The translations under genes were made by a program, and so were the position numbers. The notes under the pieces were generated by a model, which had not been told where the DNA came from, ran no database searches, and saw only the letters and a list, made by a program, of their open reading frames with translations. Positions 9,501-18,300 of a DNA stretch of 35,327 nt are shown piece after piece. Every line of letters begins with the position of its first letter. The stretch's first letter is position 1. Source of the DNA: a virus; the IMG/VR virus record IMGVR_UViG_3300030085_000965, positions 1-35,327 of that record. One strand, 5' to 3'.

Positions 9501-10643
9501 GGTTCTTGGTTTTTCAACATCAATAAAGGTATTACCAACAGTCTCAATCTCATATCCCTGAACATACGCTTTACCAGGACCGACCTCTAGAGCATATAGA
9601 TCCTTGGATGGTGTGTTACCACTCTTTGTTAACTTATCATCAAAGAATACACCAAAGGTATCAAACCTATTATTGATAGACTCTTTTGCACTGACAGAAA
9701 ACTCTTCGACGTAGTAGTTTCCAGATTCGTCGAACGTTCTACGTGCTAGTTCTGTTGCAATCTCACTGTAGATTGTTTTTTCGACAACTTTCTCTAGAGC
9801 ACCCTGGTCAACTCTTAGAAGTTCAATAAAGTTATCATCTAGGAAGTCTGTAAGGTCTTTCTTAACCAGATGTAGACTAATCTTTAGTCTGTCAGCACCT
9901 GGAGAAGTGTAGTTTGAGAATCCAGAAGCGTTATCGTATAAAGACTCATCGTCTACTGCAGAAACGATTTCCTCTGTTACATTAAAACCAACACGATAAC
10001 TTGGTGTGGTAGAATACTGATCTAGAATGATTGTTTCTGATTCTACATCAATAAATGCACCACGAGCAAACCATACACCACTGCTGATAGAGAAAGCAGA
10101 ACCTGTGGCTGCAGAGTTTGTTGCAATACAAGTTGCAAAGTCAGAATCTGTGGTGAATGTTGTATTTCCAAACTGGAAACCATCAATAGTAACCAGGTTC
10201 TCACCATCTAGGAATGCTTGCCCTACATTATCCTCGGATGATGAAGATTCATACTTAACATAAAGTGTTGTAGCGTTCTGAGAAGACTGCTCTGCAGATA
10301 GATATCCAACAATAGTCGCCTTGATACCAGAGGACTTACCTCTAATCTTAAGACCAACTAGTTGATCTTGATATAGGTCTACAGGAACACCAAAAAACGA
10401 AGATTCAATCTTGACTGCAGTATACTCATCGTCGTATACTAGAGAACCAGGGATTACAACAGATCCCTCTTTGAAGAAGTGTTTACCAAACTTCTCAATC
10501 TGGTTTTGTAGGATTGACTGAAGAGTAGTTAGTTCTCTTGCCTGGATTGGAATCCCTGCCTTGAAAAGAACACGATTAAACTGCTTCTTCTCGTCGAAGT
10601 CGTCAAAATAAGGTGTAACGTTAAGATTGGTGTTCTGTGGCAT
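3570..10643 (-). CDS. Giant DUF4815-type baseplate/tail structural protein (2357 aa)
   Basis: The N-terminus (FDEKKQFNRVLFKAGIPIQARE, then LQNQIEKFGKHFFKEGSVVIPG) is the start of the DUF4815 family, found in tail and baseplate proteins of T4-like and other phages. The N-terminal third to half probably follows this family. A run of 13 prolines (about residues 1514-1526, DNA 6066-6104) separates it from a charged segment and a DPLAQSFFVEE..FVTSIDLFFATK domain, which recurs in phage tail proteins. Further on are two glycine-rich GSDY/GKGF modules shared with neighbouring baseplate proteins. The gene lies where T4 carries gp9 and gp10, directly after gp8. Its ATG overlaps the gp8 stop as TGATG, so translation is coupled. 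A structural role is firm; equivalence to gp9 or gp10 is not. Confidence 0.85.
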   Translation of the reverse strand: MPQNTNLNVTPYFDDFDEKKQFNRVLFKAGIPIQARELTTLQSILQNQIEKFGKHFFKEGSVVIPGSLVYDDEYTAVKIESSFFGVPVDLYQDQLVGLKIRGKSSGIKATIVGYLSAEQSSQNATTLYVKYESSSSEDNVGQAFLDGENLVTIDGFQFGNTTFTTDSDFATCIATNSAATGSAFSISSGVWFARGAFIDVESETIILDQYSTTPSYRVGFNVTEEIVSAVDDESLYDNASGFSNYTSPGADRLKISLHLVKKDLTDFLDDNFIELLRVDQGALEKVVEKTIYSEIATELARRTFDESGNYYVEEFSVSAKESINNRFDTFGVFFDDKLTKSGNTPSKDLYALEVGPGKAYVQGYEIETVGNTFIDVEKPRTTETIESSSVPFQAGNLIVVNNAFGSASVGIATTGWIDLRDERLGSTKSNASGQSIGRARVYDYKVSAAAYADDSSTFDLYLFDVQTDTQLTLNQELALTAPALIEGARSGARGFLRSQSGTTLTLNQTSGDFLKDETIIVNGVNNGRVITDVSEFSIDDVKAFRQQNGTQIFSADAVLTPRVKFGGQSFTITSTTVTSKTGWTKDLKVGDILQYQNNGDVYNRITAINADNKTATIEQVEDVTNVADGDVPTGTIEVSGVSVVSAKVKGSRSGHLFSEMPDSGIESIDLTTSDIFVRKETRGASTDSDGVLDLESLAGTDFVYTPFDEERYTVAYNDGSIQALTSDQLSITSGGKTGSISGLTQSETNVVVITTQQKSKVTSKSKVLNRCSTVIIDGSKNEYSGISTANQDGLTYKSAYGLRVQDKEISLNVADAIGVHAVFESSTSGPPELPTLTLTSLNGPNANTTDLQVGEVLIGSDSGASAVIVEKSTTSKIKIVAKNSNSFKQDEEVKFKDSGILGNISAIDQGDKNIANSFVFDNGQRPEFYDFSRLVRKKGAAIPSRQLMVVFDKLTINAEDSGELVTVNSYSGTEYDRIPKIGEISNSDIIDIRPRVADYTGSLSPFEFESRDFGGSGQSTPSVLVSDENLTFDYKYYLGRIDSLYLTKTGNFTVVEGTPAKFPAEPSKIDDAFEIAKITYAPYVFNLKKDLKIEFRANKRYTMKDIGKLENRIENLEIFTSLSLLESKTESLLIQDPDTGLDRFKSGFVVDNFNTKDVADPNGTEFDIANGVMMAPRYFDSIDLQIGSESLVGLNGDPDPNIDTLFAEDLGSSNVKKTLDCVTLDYEEVVQREQPFSSRVENVNPYTVYDWFGTLLLTPEQDVFVEQESQTLDGFYGVSNTSFSFDTSANITNMREQNIMLDAFMLKPTTRHYTFFADTDMSIERSLVVPKLLEVTPTQGSFQVGETVIGTQEGVTSNNTVQSIRFRLCSANHKTGPFNNPTDTYSINPYTNTVLGSEYSSTSTILNVDLVSLVDKSNENFSGSAQGGMTLVGETSGAEATISGVRLVSDDLGRLQSSVFLPGGEPQFINGKNNIVLTSASGNDIPGLKVSSANATFYSNGTTVTEITITQETPPPPPPPPPPPPPVIINNTTVIDRTVTRTVTNTIIREVEREEEDDPLAQSFFVEEKNGCFVTSIDLFFATKSETMPLEIRLVPVVDGTPSKNFHAHSVVHKNPADVNISLDATVPTTFTFPRPVYLENGEHAVVVICDTSDYNQWISRIGDIDIETANLDLSQQVRITKQPTLGSLYKGQNAGTWTPSQLEDMKYTLRKAKFTSQPGAFRFYNPELNTFNARNKLKSNPIEVYSKKVTLGLSSALTGYEEQIVIGSEIRQDSTSATGFVEAQSGPVAIGGTGLTITNAGSDYEDGSNVALTFSTLTGEGNGVTGTCTVTSGSIASVNIINTGKGFAVGDTLTGTVGTKGLGRNLLLTVGVVTSFNTLQLTGCNGSDFNTSNQIQFVPTAGAGAGIGSTVFGINPTSLDVNAKEFDGRHFRVNHANHSMHAGNNRVIIKNVEGDTIPTKITVGYGVSSIENISVGNSANFNFFEGSQVTPTNPGFARIGNEIIAYTGVGNNVLTGITTRGIDGTIPKTYAANHGIQKYETAGVSLRKINTEHTFADVTNNITDKITLDSYVLNIAGDKFFNKDESVGGENVRASQNIQYDSIVPNIDYRAVDGTSLNAQVRTISATSIDNSETSFVDQGFESVSLEGETRFSSPRMIASKVNETNSTSSLPGGKSFTIEITMDSTDENLSPVVDVFDSNITTRSNRINNPIENYLTDSRTRTDEDPQSFTYVTKPVNLDNPATSLKCLVGAHRPSECTIRAYYRLNRVDGSDTKVYEPFPGYNNLDASDKVIDSKNNSGLPDRNISANTSNTFTEYEWSIDKLPQFTSFQVKLVVTSTNQAATAQMIDFRTIAVA
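6066..6104 (-). repeat. CCN repeat encoding a 13-proline linker
   Basis: Thirteen consecutive proline codons (a mixture of CCA, CCG and one CCT) follow the dipeptide ET. The mixed codons argue against simple slippage. The tract probably forms a rigid polyproline rod between two halves of the structural protein. Confidence 0.9.
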
Positions 10644-12181
10644 CAGAATTCTAGAACGATTTTAATATCTTCTCTTTGATTGACAGCCCTCGTTACCTCA
10701 GGTCTATTGTCAATGTAGATAATGTCTCCGGAGTTCTTTTCAATCTCTGGATTGGAGATACCATTTGTCACACTTTGTCCGAAGTAATATATGCGATTGT
10801 TTACTGTTGTGGACACTCCAGTAAATGTCGTTTCAATAGCAACAGTTTCAGTCCCAGTAGTTGTTGTAACAACTAAATCTGTACTTCCGCCACTGCCAGG
10901 TGTGCTTGTGAATTTATTTAGTCGGTATCCGTAAGTGGGTCTTCCTGCAGAAATATCATCTGTAGCAAGGGTTCTATCTTGCCAGAACTTCAAAAGTTTC
11001 GTTGTTGGATCGTAAGAGATGATTTTACCAACAGCAGTAGATCCAACACCCACGGTTTGAGTGATAAGACCGTCTGCCGAGACCGACATTGATGTGGATG
11101 CAGCACCAGTAACTCTTAGAGCATATGTACCAGAGACTGTTGATTGAGTCTGGACAATGTTTGTACCGAATACTGATGGGTTTTTAATGATGCCAACACG
11201 AGCAAACTGGTTGCCGATCGGGAAGTCTGGATTGGTAACGTCTAGGTTTTCGATTCTAGAATAGATTAGAACTCGATATGCACCTAGTTCTCTGTAGATG
11301 TCAAAACCATGACCACCAGGAGGAGGAATGATTACCTTGAATGTCGCACCAGATCCAGAAACAAATCCAGTAAGATCAAGCGTTCCAAAGGTATATCCAG
11401 ATCCACCGTTGGTTACGGTTACAGTTACTGGTTTACCATCGGTAAAGGTAACTGAGCAAAGACCATCTTGACCATCACCTTGGATTGGGATGTTGTTGAC
11501 AACGCCACTAAACTGATAGACAGCATTGATATTGCTGCTGATTAGGACGGTCTCAATCTTTCCTTCTACCGATGCATTGTATACATCACTAGTGTTTGTG
11601 TTGTTATCCCATGCATTAGGAACGGGAACATACTCAACACTATCAAACTTTACGATTTCACTAGGTTTAATACTGAAAAGATACTTCCAAACATATCCAT
11701 CACTTTCTTCTCTTGGTTGCAAGTCTGTGTGGACTGGTTCTTCTAGAGAAGTAGTTCCCTTACCAAAGTTGTCTGGATGTGCACCATTGTAGATACACTC
11801 ATAAACTCTGAAGTCAGAGTTGATTACGTAATAGTTTGTAGAATATAGGTTTGTTGAACTCGTCTGTGGAGACAGGTTATCAATACTATAATCATGTTGG
11901 TACATCTCGTAGATAGTACCACTAGTCCAAGTATTTTTCTTTACAACTCGTAGGACATCACTAGAAGAGATTCTCTTACCTGAGATAAGAGTATCACTCG
12001 CATCATAACTTTGATCGATACTATCGATCGGATCAGGTGTATTGCTATTCCAGTCAGCATCCTTTCCTACGGCGTCAGGGAGCCCTAGGAACACATAATA
12101 ACTGTTGCCTTCGGTTGTGATGCCGCTGACAAAGTTAGACGCATTCAATACTTTAATTTGATCAGTAATGATCGCTGGCAT
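10643..12181 (-). CDS. 8: Baseplate wedge subunit gp8
   Basis: The product has 512 residues; T4 gp8 has 334. Two signatures match what I recall of T4 gp8. The central DGYVWKYLFSI (residues 161-171) corresponds to DGYVWEYLFEI in T4. The C-terminal GDIIYIDNRPEV followed by a short acidic tail ending LEF corresponds to GEMIYMENRPPI ending FTF. The extra length is mainly a glycine-rich insertion (GGSGYTFGTLDL and GSGATFKVI, around residues 258-290) of the same type as in the neighbouring proteins. In T4, gp8 is part of the baseplate wedge with gp6, gp7, gp10, gp25 and gp53. A purine-rich AGAAGAGA precedes the ATG, and CCTAAATA lies 20 nt upstream. Confidence 0.9.
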   Translation of the reverse strand: MPAIITDQIKVLNASNFVSGITTEGNSYYVFLGLPDAVGKDADWNSNTPDPIDSIDQSYDASDTLISGKRISSSDVLRVVKKNTWTSGTIYEMYQHDYSIDNLSPQTSSTNLYSTNYYVINSDFRVYECIYNGAHPDNFGKGTTSLEEPVHTDLQPREESDGYVWKYLFSIKPSEIVKFDSVEYVPVPNAWDNNTNTSDVYNASVEGKIETVLISSNINAVYQFSGVVNNIPIQGDGQDGLCSVTFTDGKPVTVTVTNGGSGYTFGTLDLTGFVSGSGATFKVIIPPPGGHGFDIYRELGAYRVLIYSRIENLDVTNPDFPIGNQFARVGIIKNPSVFGTNIVQTQSTVSGTYALRVTGAASTSMSVSADGLITQTVGVGSTAVGKIISYDPTTKLLKFWQDRTLATDDISAGRPTYGYRLNKFTSTPGSGGSTDLVVTTTTGTETVAIETTFTGVSTTVNNRIYYFGQSVTNGISNPEIEKNSGDIIYIDNRPEVTRAVNQREDIKIVLEF

Positions 12182-12201
12182 TCTCTTCTAACTTTTTGTT
12201 C

Positions 12202-12209
12202 TATTTAGG
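12202..12209 (-). promoter_or_regulatory. Late-promoter-like CCTAAATA before gp8
   Basis: The minus strand reads CCTAAATA. The TAA is the stop codon of the 1045-residue structural gene (TCC TAA ATA). The motif ends about 20 nt before the gp8 ATG, the same spacing as at the other late-type motifs. Confidence 0.5.
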
Positions 12210-15200
12210 AGTAATCATTGAGGATATTTGTAGTCCTTATAACTTGTGCTGCAGTTGCCAAACCAGTCAATCCATCTTCGGTATTGCATGTGTAAGCGAG
12301 TCCTATTGTTCTAGCAGAACTAAATCTCGCCCAACTATACCTACCATAAACGTTACCTACACCGGATCCAATACCTGAGAAGTCCAAACCATGCCCTTCA
12401 GCAACGTTTGTATAGACTCTCATGGTGCCTGTTCCCACCACATCGATATGAGAAACCTCGTACACACCATCAATGCATGTAGTGGCAATACCAACCGTGC
12501 TAGATCTGTCCTGAGACAAAGCAGTTAGACCATTACCAACGTTGGAATGAGAAACTACAAAATAGTCCCCGGTAGCAATACCAGTTCTAGTTATGCCACC
12601 AAACTCATTGATCCTTAGTGGAGAACTAATAGGAACAAAGAAATCAAACTGAACACCACGATCTGTAGATCCGATACCTGCAATGATTCCCTCATCACCT
12701 TTGACAGAGACCTCATTTACGATCTCTTTCCTGATAGTAAAGGTTGTGCTTCCAAATCCAGTATCAGTGTGATCTTCAAGGATCATTACTTTGAACTCGG
12801 CAGTATCAGGTGCTTCAGTCTTACTAAAGATCAGAGAACCAGCATCTGTATAGAAAGTAGTAGCATCTGTTGTTAGTCCAGTGATTAGACGTGCAGAAGG
12901 TCTAATCGCTGCTGCATACTCAGGTCTAGACTTGCTGATCCTGGTACCACCAATGATCAAGTCATTCTGTTGCTTGCACCACTTCAGTGGTCTTAGTGGA
13001 CTTTCCTGGTCAGAGATTCCTTGTCTGCTGTATAGAGTAGTCTCAATCGTGTCGTCATTGACAATATCTGTGACGATTCTTTCATCCTGTGAAAGTGGGG
13101 TGATTGACTGTCTATTCTTTCTAATCGTTACCCCATCACCAATCTTGATTCTAGGAACAGCACTATCTGTTGTCACATCACTATCAGTTCCTCGATAGAA
13201 TATGATTTGTAATGAAGATCCTGCTACAGGAGGTTCTGTAAATGTAATCTTAGAACCACCTTCAAAAGTATAAGCATCTCCAGGTTTTTGGATGATGTCA
13301 TTGATGAAGATTAGCAAGGTCTGATCTAGATCAATAAGAGATCCAGGGTTCTTCTGAATACTAATGACCTCACCATTTTCTCTGATGCTAAAGGTTTTCT
13401 TTATACCATTAAACTCATTAGAGAAATCGTCTAGAACTTGTAACTTACCAAATACCCATCCAGATCCTTCGTCATCACGAGTTTCTTGGACAGTGAAGAT
13501 ACTATGTGCAAATGTAGTTCCTATACCTACAGATGTTGGAATACCAGCGATTCTAAGTTGCTCTCCAGCAGTGTAACCATAACCAAGATTATTAAGTTGG
13601 AAGTCAGTAATGCTTAGACCAAGACCAACCTGAAGGGATACTGATGCTCCTACACCAGTGGCAGCACTGATAAGTTCGATATCATCATATGGGATCGGTT
13701 GATCTATCTGAACAATAGGAACATTGGTCCAAGTGTAACCTACACCTGGACTATTGATGAATACATCTTCTATGTGTCCCGCTGCGACAGTGAATGTGCC
13801 AGCAGCGGCGCTTGTTGGATTTCCGCCAAGGATGCGAATGCCGTAAGTAGTTGGACCGTTTCTGTATCCACTACCAGTGAATCCCAAACTGACTGTAACA
13901 GTTCCAAATCCACTGACGACCGCAGTACCGTAACCCACATGCTGTTGTTGATACCCAAAGCCTTCGCTGTTAGCCACTGATACAATAATACCCTTACGTG
14001 GAAGTCTATTTGCATTTACATCAGTCAGCGAGTAGATTTCATTTGGGAAGTTTGATTTTCCACTAAACTGGATCGAAGTAATACCAGTAGAATCTCCACC
14101 AAGGAACTCATAATCAACTTCTGGTTTTTGGAAGATGTTGTTGATTAGGATAGCACCAAAATCACTTGTGATGCCAGTGGTATTGTTGTTATTCTCAGTA
14201 AGTGTAAAGGTTTTCGCAATACCTGTAAACTCTTGCGATAGATCATCAATAATGATGTTTCCAGTGTAATCCGATCTGGTGAAAGCACGTCCTTGGAAAG
14301 AACTGCCATTATCCTCATCAATATACGTTAGTTTATGAGTACCGATGCCTGCCGATGTAATAGTGATAGCAATGCCTGTAAGAGCATCATCTCTATTTGC
14401 TGCTAGTGAGAAGTTATTTTCTGCATTCTTAATCAAGTAATATTCGCCATTACCATCTAGTGGGTCTGGAGGAGAAAGTGATTGCAACTTCATCCTACTG
14501 CCAGTATCGAGAATCTCGATATTTGAGATAAAGCTATCGGTATCGATATCTACATCACTATTTGAAGAAATACCAACAGAGAACCTAAATCCACCAAAAG
14601 GAACACCTGCGAAGTAAATCTCATCGCCAATAATGTTATAATCACCGTAATGGGCAGTTACAGTGTCACCAGCAACGTGACCTTGTACAGCAGTACCCAA
14701 ATATCCACGATCAACCAATACTTGGTTTTGAGTGCCATTGTAGTTGTTAATCTGCACTCTCATGACCTCATCATTGATCTTGATGAAGTCATATTGCTTC
14801 AACTTGCTGCTATCTGTTAGTTCGATGATTCTCGAAGCAACAGAAACAAGAGTTGTCGTAATATCTGGGTTTGGATACAACGGAGCCTGGATAATGTTGT
14901 CCAGCGCAACAATGGACTTGGTATTCTCTTTAGTGGCAAAGAATGCGTGACTAGTTCCGATACCTACGGAAGAAATATCAATCTCTTCACCTAGTAGAGC
15001 ATATGACCTTGCCGCAGCAACTTTGAACTTATTTTCAGCAATCTTAATCGCATACACCTCAAGCGGAAGTGTAGTGGCAGCACCAACCCCAGGACTGGTT
15101 ACCGGATCAATATTTACTGGCGAGTTACCAATACCCGCCTGATAAATCAGTTTTTCTCCGGTTCTATAGAAGTGATTGTCAATGACAAATGTATTAGAAC

Positions 15201-15342
15201 CCAATAGCACTTCTGTAGTGCTCGACCCATCAAATTCTTTCTTAAAAACCGAGTCGCCCCCATGGGTCAACTTAAAGGATGTCCTAAAAGTCTCCGTAAC
15301 GGCGTTGTATTGCTTATTTACAGATCCAATCTGAAATGACAT
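12205..15342 (-). CDS. Large virion structural protein, probably baseplate (1045 aa)
   Basis: No T4 homologue is recognised by eye. The protein is beta-rich with several internal repeats. One module appears twice near the N-terminus: YAIKIAENKFKVAAARSYAL..VGIGTSHAF and YLIKNAENNFSLAANRDDAL..AGIGTHKL. A second pair is EFTGIAKTFTLTENN..INNIFQKPEVDYEFLGG and EFNGIKKTFSIRENG..INDIIQKPGDAYTFEGG. Glycine-rich GVGYTWTNVP and GYGYTAGEQ units link it to the adjacent wedge proteins. It lies between the gp7-like gene and gp8, an order not seen in T4, so it is probably a cyanophage-specific baseplate component. AATAAATA lies 16 nt before the ATG. A structural role is likely; the exact position in the virion is unknown. 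Confidence 0.8.
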   Translation of the reverse strand: MSFQIGSVNKQYNAVTETFRTSFKLTHGGDSVFKKEFDGSSTTEVLLGSNTFVIDNHFYRTGEKLIYQAGIGNSPVNIDPVTSPGVGAATTLPLEVYAIKIAENKFKVAAARSYALLGEEIDISSVGIGTSHAFFATKENTKSIVALDNIIQAPLYPNPDITTTLVSVASRIIELTDSSKLKQYDFIKINDEVMRVQINNYNGTQNQVLVDRGYLGTAVQGHVAGDTVTAHYGDYNIIGDEIYFAGVPFGGFRFSVGISSNSDVDIDTDSFISNIEILDTGSRMKLQSLSPPDPLDGNGEYYLIKNAENNFSLAANRDDALTGIAITITSAGIGTHKLTYIDEDNGSSFQGRAFTRSDYTGNIIIDDLSQEFTGIAKTFTLTENNNNTTGITSDFGAILINNIFQKPEVDYEFLGGDSTGITSIQFSGKSNFPNEIYSLTDVNANRLPRKGIIVSVANSEGFGYQQQHVGYGTAVVSGFGTVTVSLGFTGSGYRNGPTTYGIRILGGNPTSAAAGTFTVAAGHIEDVFINSPGVGYTWTNVPIVQIDQPIPYDDIELISAATGVGASVSLQVGLGLSITDFQLNNLGYGYTAGEQLRIAGIPTSVGIGTTFAHSIFTVQETRDDEGSGWVFGKLQVLDDFSNEFNGIKKTFSIRENGEVISIQKNPGSLIDLDQTLLIFINDIIQKPGDAYTFEGGSKITFTEPPVAGSSLQIIFYRGTDSDVTTDSAVPRIKIGDGVTIRKNRQSITPLSQDERIVTDIVNDDTIETTLYSRQGISDQESPLRPLKWCKQQNDLIIGGTRISKSRPEYAAAIRPSARLITGLTTDATTFYTDAGSLIFSKTEAPDTAEFKVMILEDHTDTGFGSTTFTIRKEIVNEVSVKGDEGIIAGIGSTDRGVQFDFFVPISSPLRINEFGGITRTGIATGDYFVVSHSNVGNGLTALSQDRSSTVGIATTCIDGVYEVSHIDVVGTGTMRVYTNVAEGHGLDFSGIGSGVGNVYGRYSWARFSSARTIGLAYTCNTEDGLTGLATAAQVIRTTNILNDYS

Positions 15343-15358
15343 TATCGGTTTTTAGTTG

Positions 15359-15366
15359 TATTTATT
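15359..15366 (-). promoter_or_regulatory. Late promoter AATAAATA overlapping a stop codon
   Basis: The minus strand reads CAA TAA ATA across the end of the gp7-like gene, giving the octamer AATAAATA. It ends 16 nt before the ATG at 15342, close to the spacing of T4 late promoters to their genes. Confidence 0.65.
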
Positions 15367-18300
15367 GAAGGGTTACGACCGCATCTAGGGAGATGGAGTC
15401 TGGTTTAGTGATTTTGATTTCTGATGTTCTAATAATATATTCTTTGTTTGCCCTTGGAGTAAACTTCAATAGAACATTGTTTCCAGAAACTTGAAGAGTA
15501 GTGTTCTCCATGTCTCGCTTAGGATCGTCTATATTCGTAGAAAGGTTGGCAAACTTGTTCAGGAATGTGTCGCCATTCCATGTGCTCTCTGCTAGATTGA
15601 ACACAGAGTACTCGTTGTCAGTAACGTTTTCTACTTGGATAAACAGTTTGACTGATGTAAAGATATCGTAGTTATATGTTGCAATAACTTCTGATACTGG
15701 AGAACCAGATGCTGCAATCTCTTTTCTATGAGATCCAAGTTGATTGTCACCAACTCCGTACTTATTAGTTGTAATGCCAGTATCTGCTGAAGTGGTAGCA
15801 ATGCCAACCAAGGATGCAAACGTGGATACCGTAACACCCAGTCCAGCAACAGAATGCCACTGCAACTGAAGATCATTAGTCCCAGTCATATCCATACTGA
15901 ACGTACCGATTCCGGCACCAGTATCCATCTTACCGAAAGTGGCATAATGGACAGTAGATCCAATACCAACAAATACCGCTTCATTTATATCAAAGTTGCC
16001 ATTCTCCATAGCAACGATGCTTAGATAACCACTCTTAAACTTCTCAGTATCAAAAGATTGAATCGTTTGAATCTCTGGAGTAGCACTTGGAGCAACATAC
16101 GAAGTAACACCACTTAGGTTGATGTTTGCAAATGATGTTGTTCCGAATCCAACCTGAGCAGAGATAACTTCCTTATAGAAGGTAATATCGTAAGTTAGTG
16201 CTGTATTGTATGGCGCGAAGGTGACAGAAACTGTACTGTCTTCCATATCGACATTAAACTTGCCAATATCAAAGTTCTCATAGATCTTAGAGTAGTCATT
16301 GACGTATGCAGTAGTGTCATCTCTGCCTACGATGAACTCCGCATACTGGGCAATGTTATCTGTTCTATTGGAGTCTTCACCATGAACAATCTGAGCATAA
16401 TACTTGATTGCAACAGTGCTATCTGCTTGGAAACTGTCAATCTCGATATTCCTTTCAATATCTGGATCATCGTAGAAATCTGGAGAAATATCGTCAAACT
16501 CTAGAACTCTATTGGTTAGTGCTAGAATATTGTTAGATAGACGCTCCGACTTGAATACGATCTTGTCAGACTTGGTTTGATCGTCGTTTGTTAGTTCAAA
16601 TACCGAATCGAAGTCATGCTTGCAATAAACCTTGTTACCATCGCCATTTAGAAGGAGAATAGTCGATTTATCGGAAGAAGAGATTCCACTCTTGACAGTT
16701 GCACCAATACTTGGTTGAGAATCGATGATTAGGTCAGAATGCTTCTTATATCCGGCAATATGTGCCAGTGAGTCAACTGGTTCACTCCAACTGGAAACAC
16801 CAACTCTAGACTTCAAAGAATATGCAAACTGTTGATAATAATCGCTATCTTGAATCCTTTCAGTGAATACATTCAGTTTACCGACATTATCATCCCAAGA
16901 GAAAGTCTTTTTGAAACTTTCGCTAAGCATAAACTCGCCATCGGAGTCTTGAAGCGATTTGATGCTAACAATCGATCCAGATGTCTGACCATTCAACTTA
17001 TCACCAGGTTTAAACCCTACAATGCTGTCTACAAGGATATAATCCTCATATTCTTGCTTTACGGTGTTAGTGGCAGTTAGTGTCTGGGCAGTATCGCTGT
17101 AAAGAACTTCTCCAGGGAAGATCTTAGTCTTGACCAAGTTTAGTTTGAATGTTGGAAGATCAAGTTCTCTAGAAACCGAACCAAACGTCTGTCCGTCATG
17201 AGAACCAGGATCTTCATCCAACTCATACGAAATAGTTGCTTGGTCAATCAATCCAAACGCAGTATTGACTCCAGTAAGAGTAAAGTTCTTATATCTGTAG
17301 TCTTCCGAGTTATATCCAAGACCAGATGAGACACCAACGTTCTCAACGAACACTTTTTCGCCAACTGCGAATGGAAGTGGGTTGGTAGTTGTAAAACCAG
17401 TATTTGGTGTCTTGAGTCTTAGCGTTACCGTTGGGTCTGAGTAAGTGGCACTAATAATACCAACACCGTTAGTATTATCGAGTGAAATGAGTCTAGATTC
17501 TTTCTCCGATAGCAATCCACCAGGGAAGACAACTTTTACGTCACTAACAGCGCCACCAATCAAAGATGTCTCAAGTTTTGGAGTATCATTGATAGTATCT
17601 TCTTTAGTGTTGTATACAACTACTCTTGGAGGAGTCAGATACTTGACACCACCAGAAATAACATCTACAGAGTCTACCTTCAGGTTTTTCTCAACAACGA
17701 TAACCTTTGGAACGGTTGCATTTACTGTGATTGTCTTATCTGAAGGATAATCGTATCCAGACTCGATAATCTCGGTTGTTTTGCTTACACCGACGTTAGA
17801 TCCAACAGGAAGTAACTTAGCACCATCACCAATGTCAGTTGTTACAGAAAGGATGGGTAGAATGTCATAGTTTCTACCTCTATCCAATAAGGCAACCTTA
17901 TCAATCGGTCCTCTAGCATTAAGAGACTTTGTAGTATACTCTAGAGTAGATTCTGACCCATATCCTACTCTTTCAGCGGTATCAAAAATATTGTACGTGA
18001 AAGTATTGGAACTTGTAGTAGAAATCGCATGTAGACCAGCAAATCTACTTGGGACAACATTGATCTGGTTGAAGTTGGCAATATCAATGTCAGAACTTAC
18101 GATCTTGACAAGAGACCTACTTGTAAAGTTGTAATACAGGATTGATGGGACATCCTCAGTCAAATGGATGCTTACTGTTGCAGAACTGATGCCTGGAGAT
18201 AGATTTCTCGTGATTTGAACATCTGTAGTTCCTGTTCCGTAGAACTGCTTCTCAAACTTGTTGTCTACAAAGAAATCTAGGTCTAGTTCTTCTAATGTAG

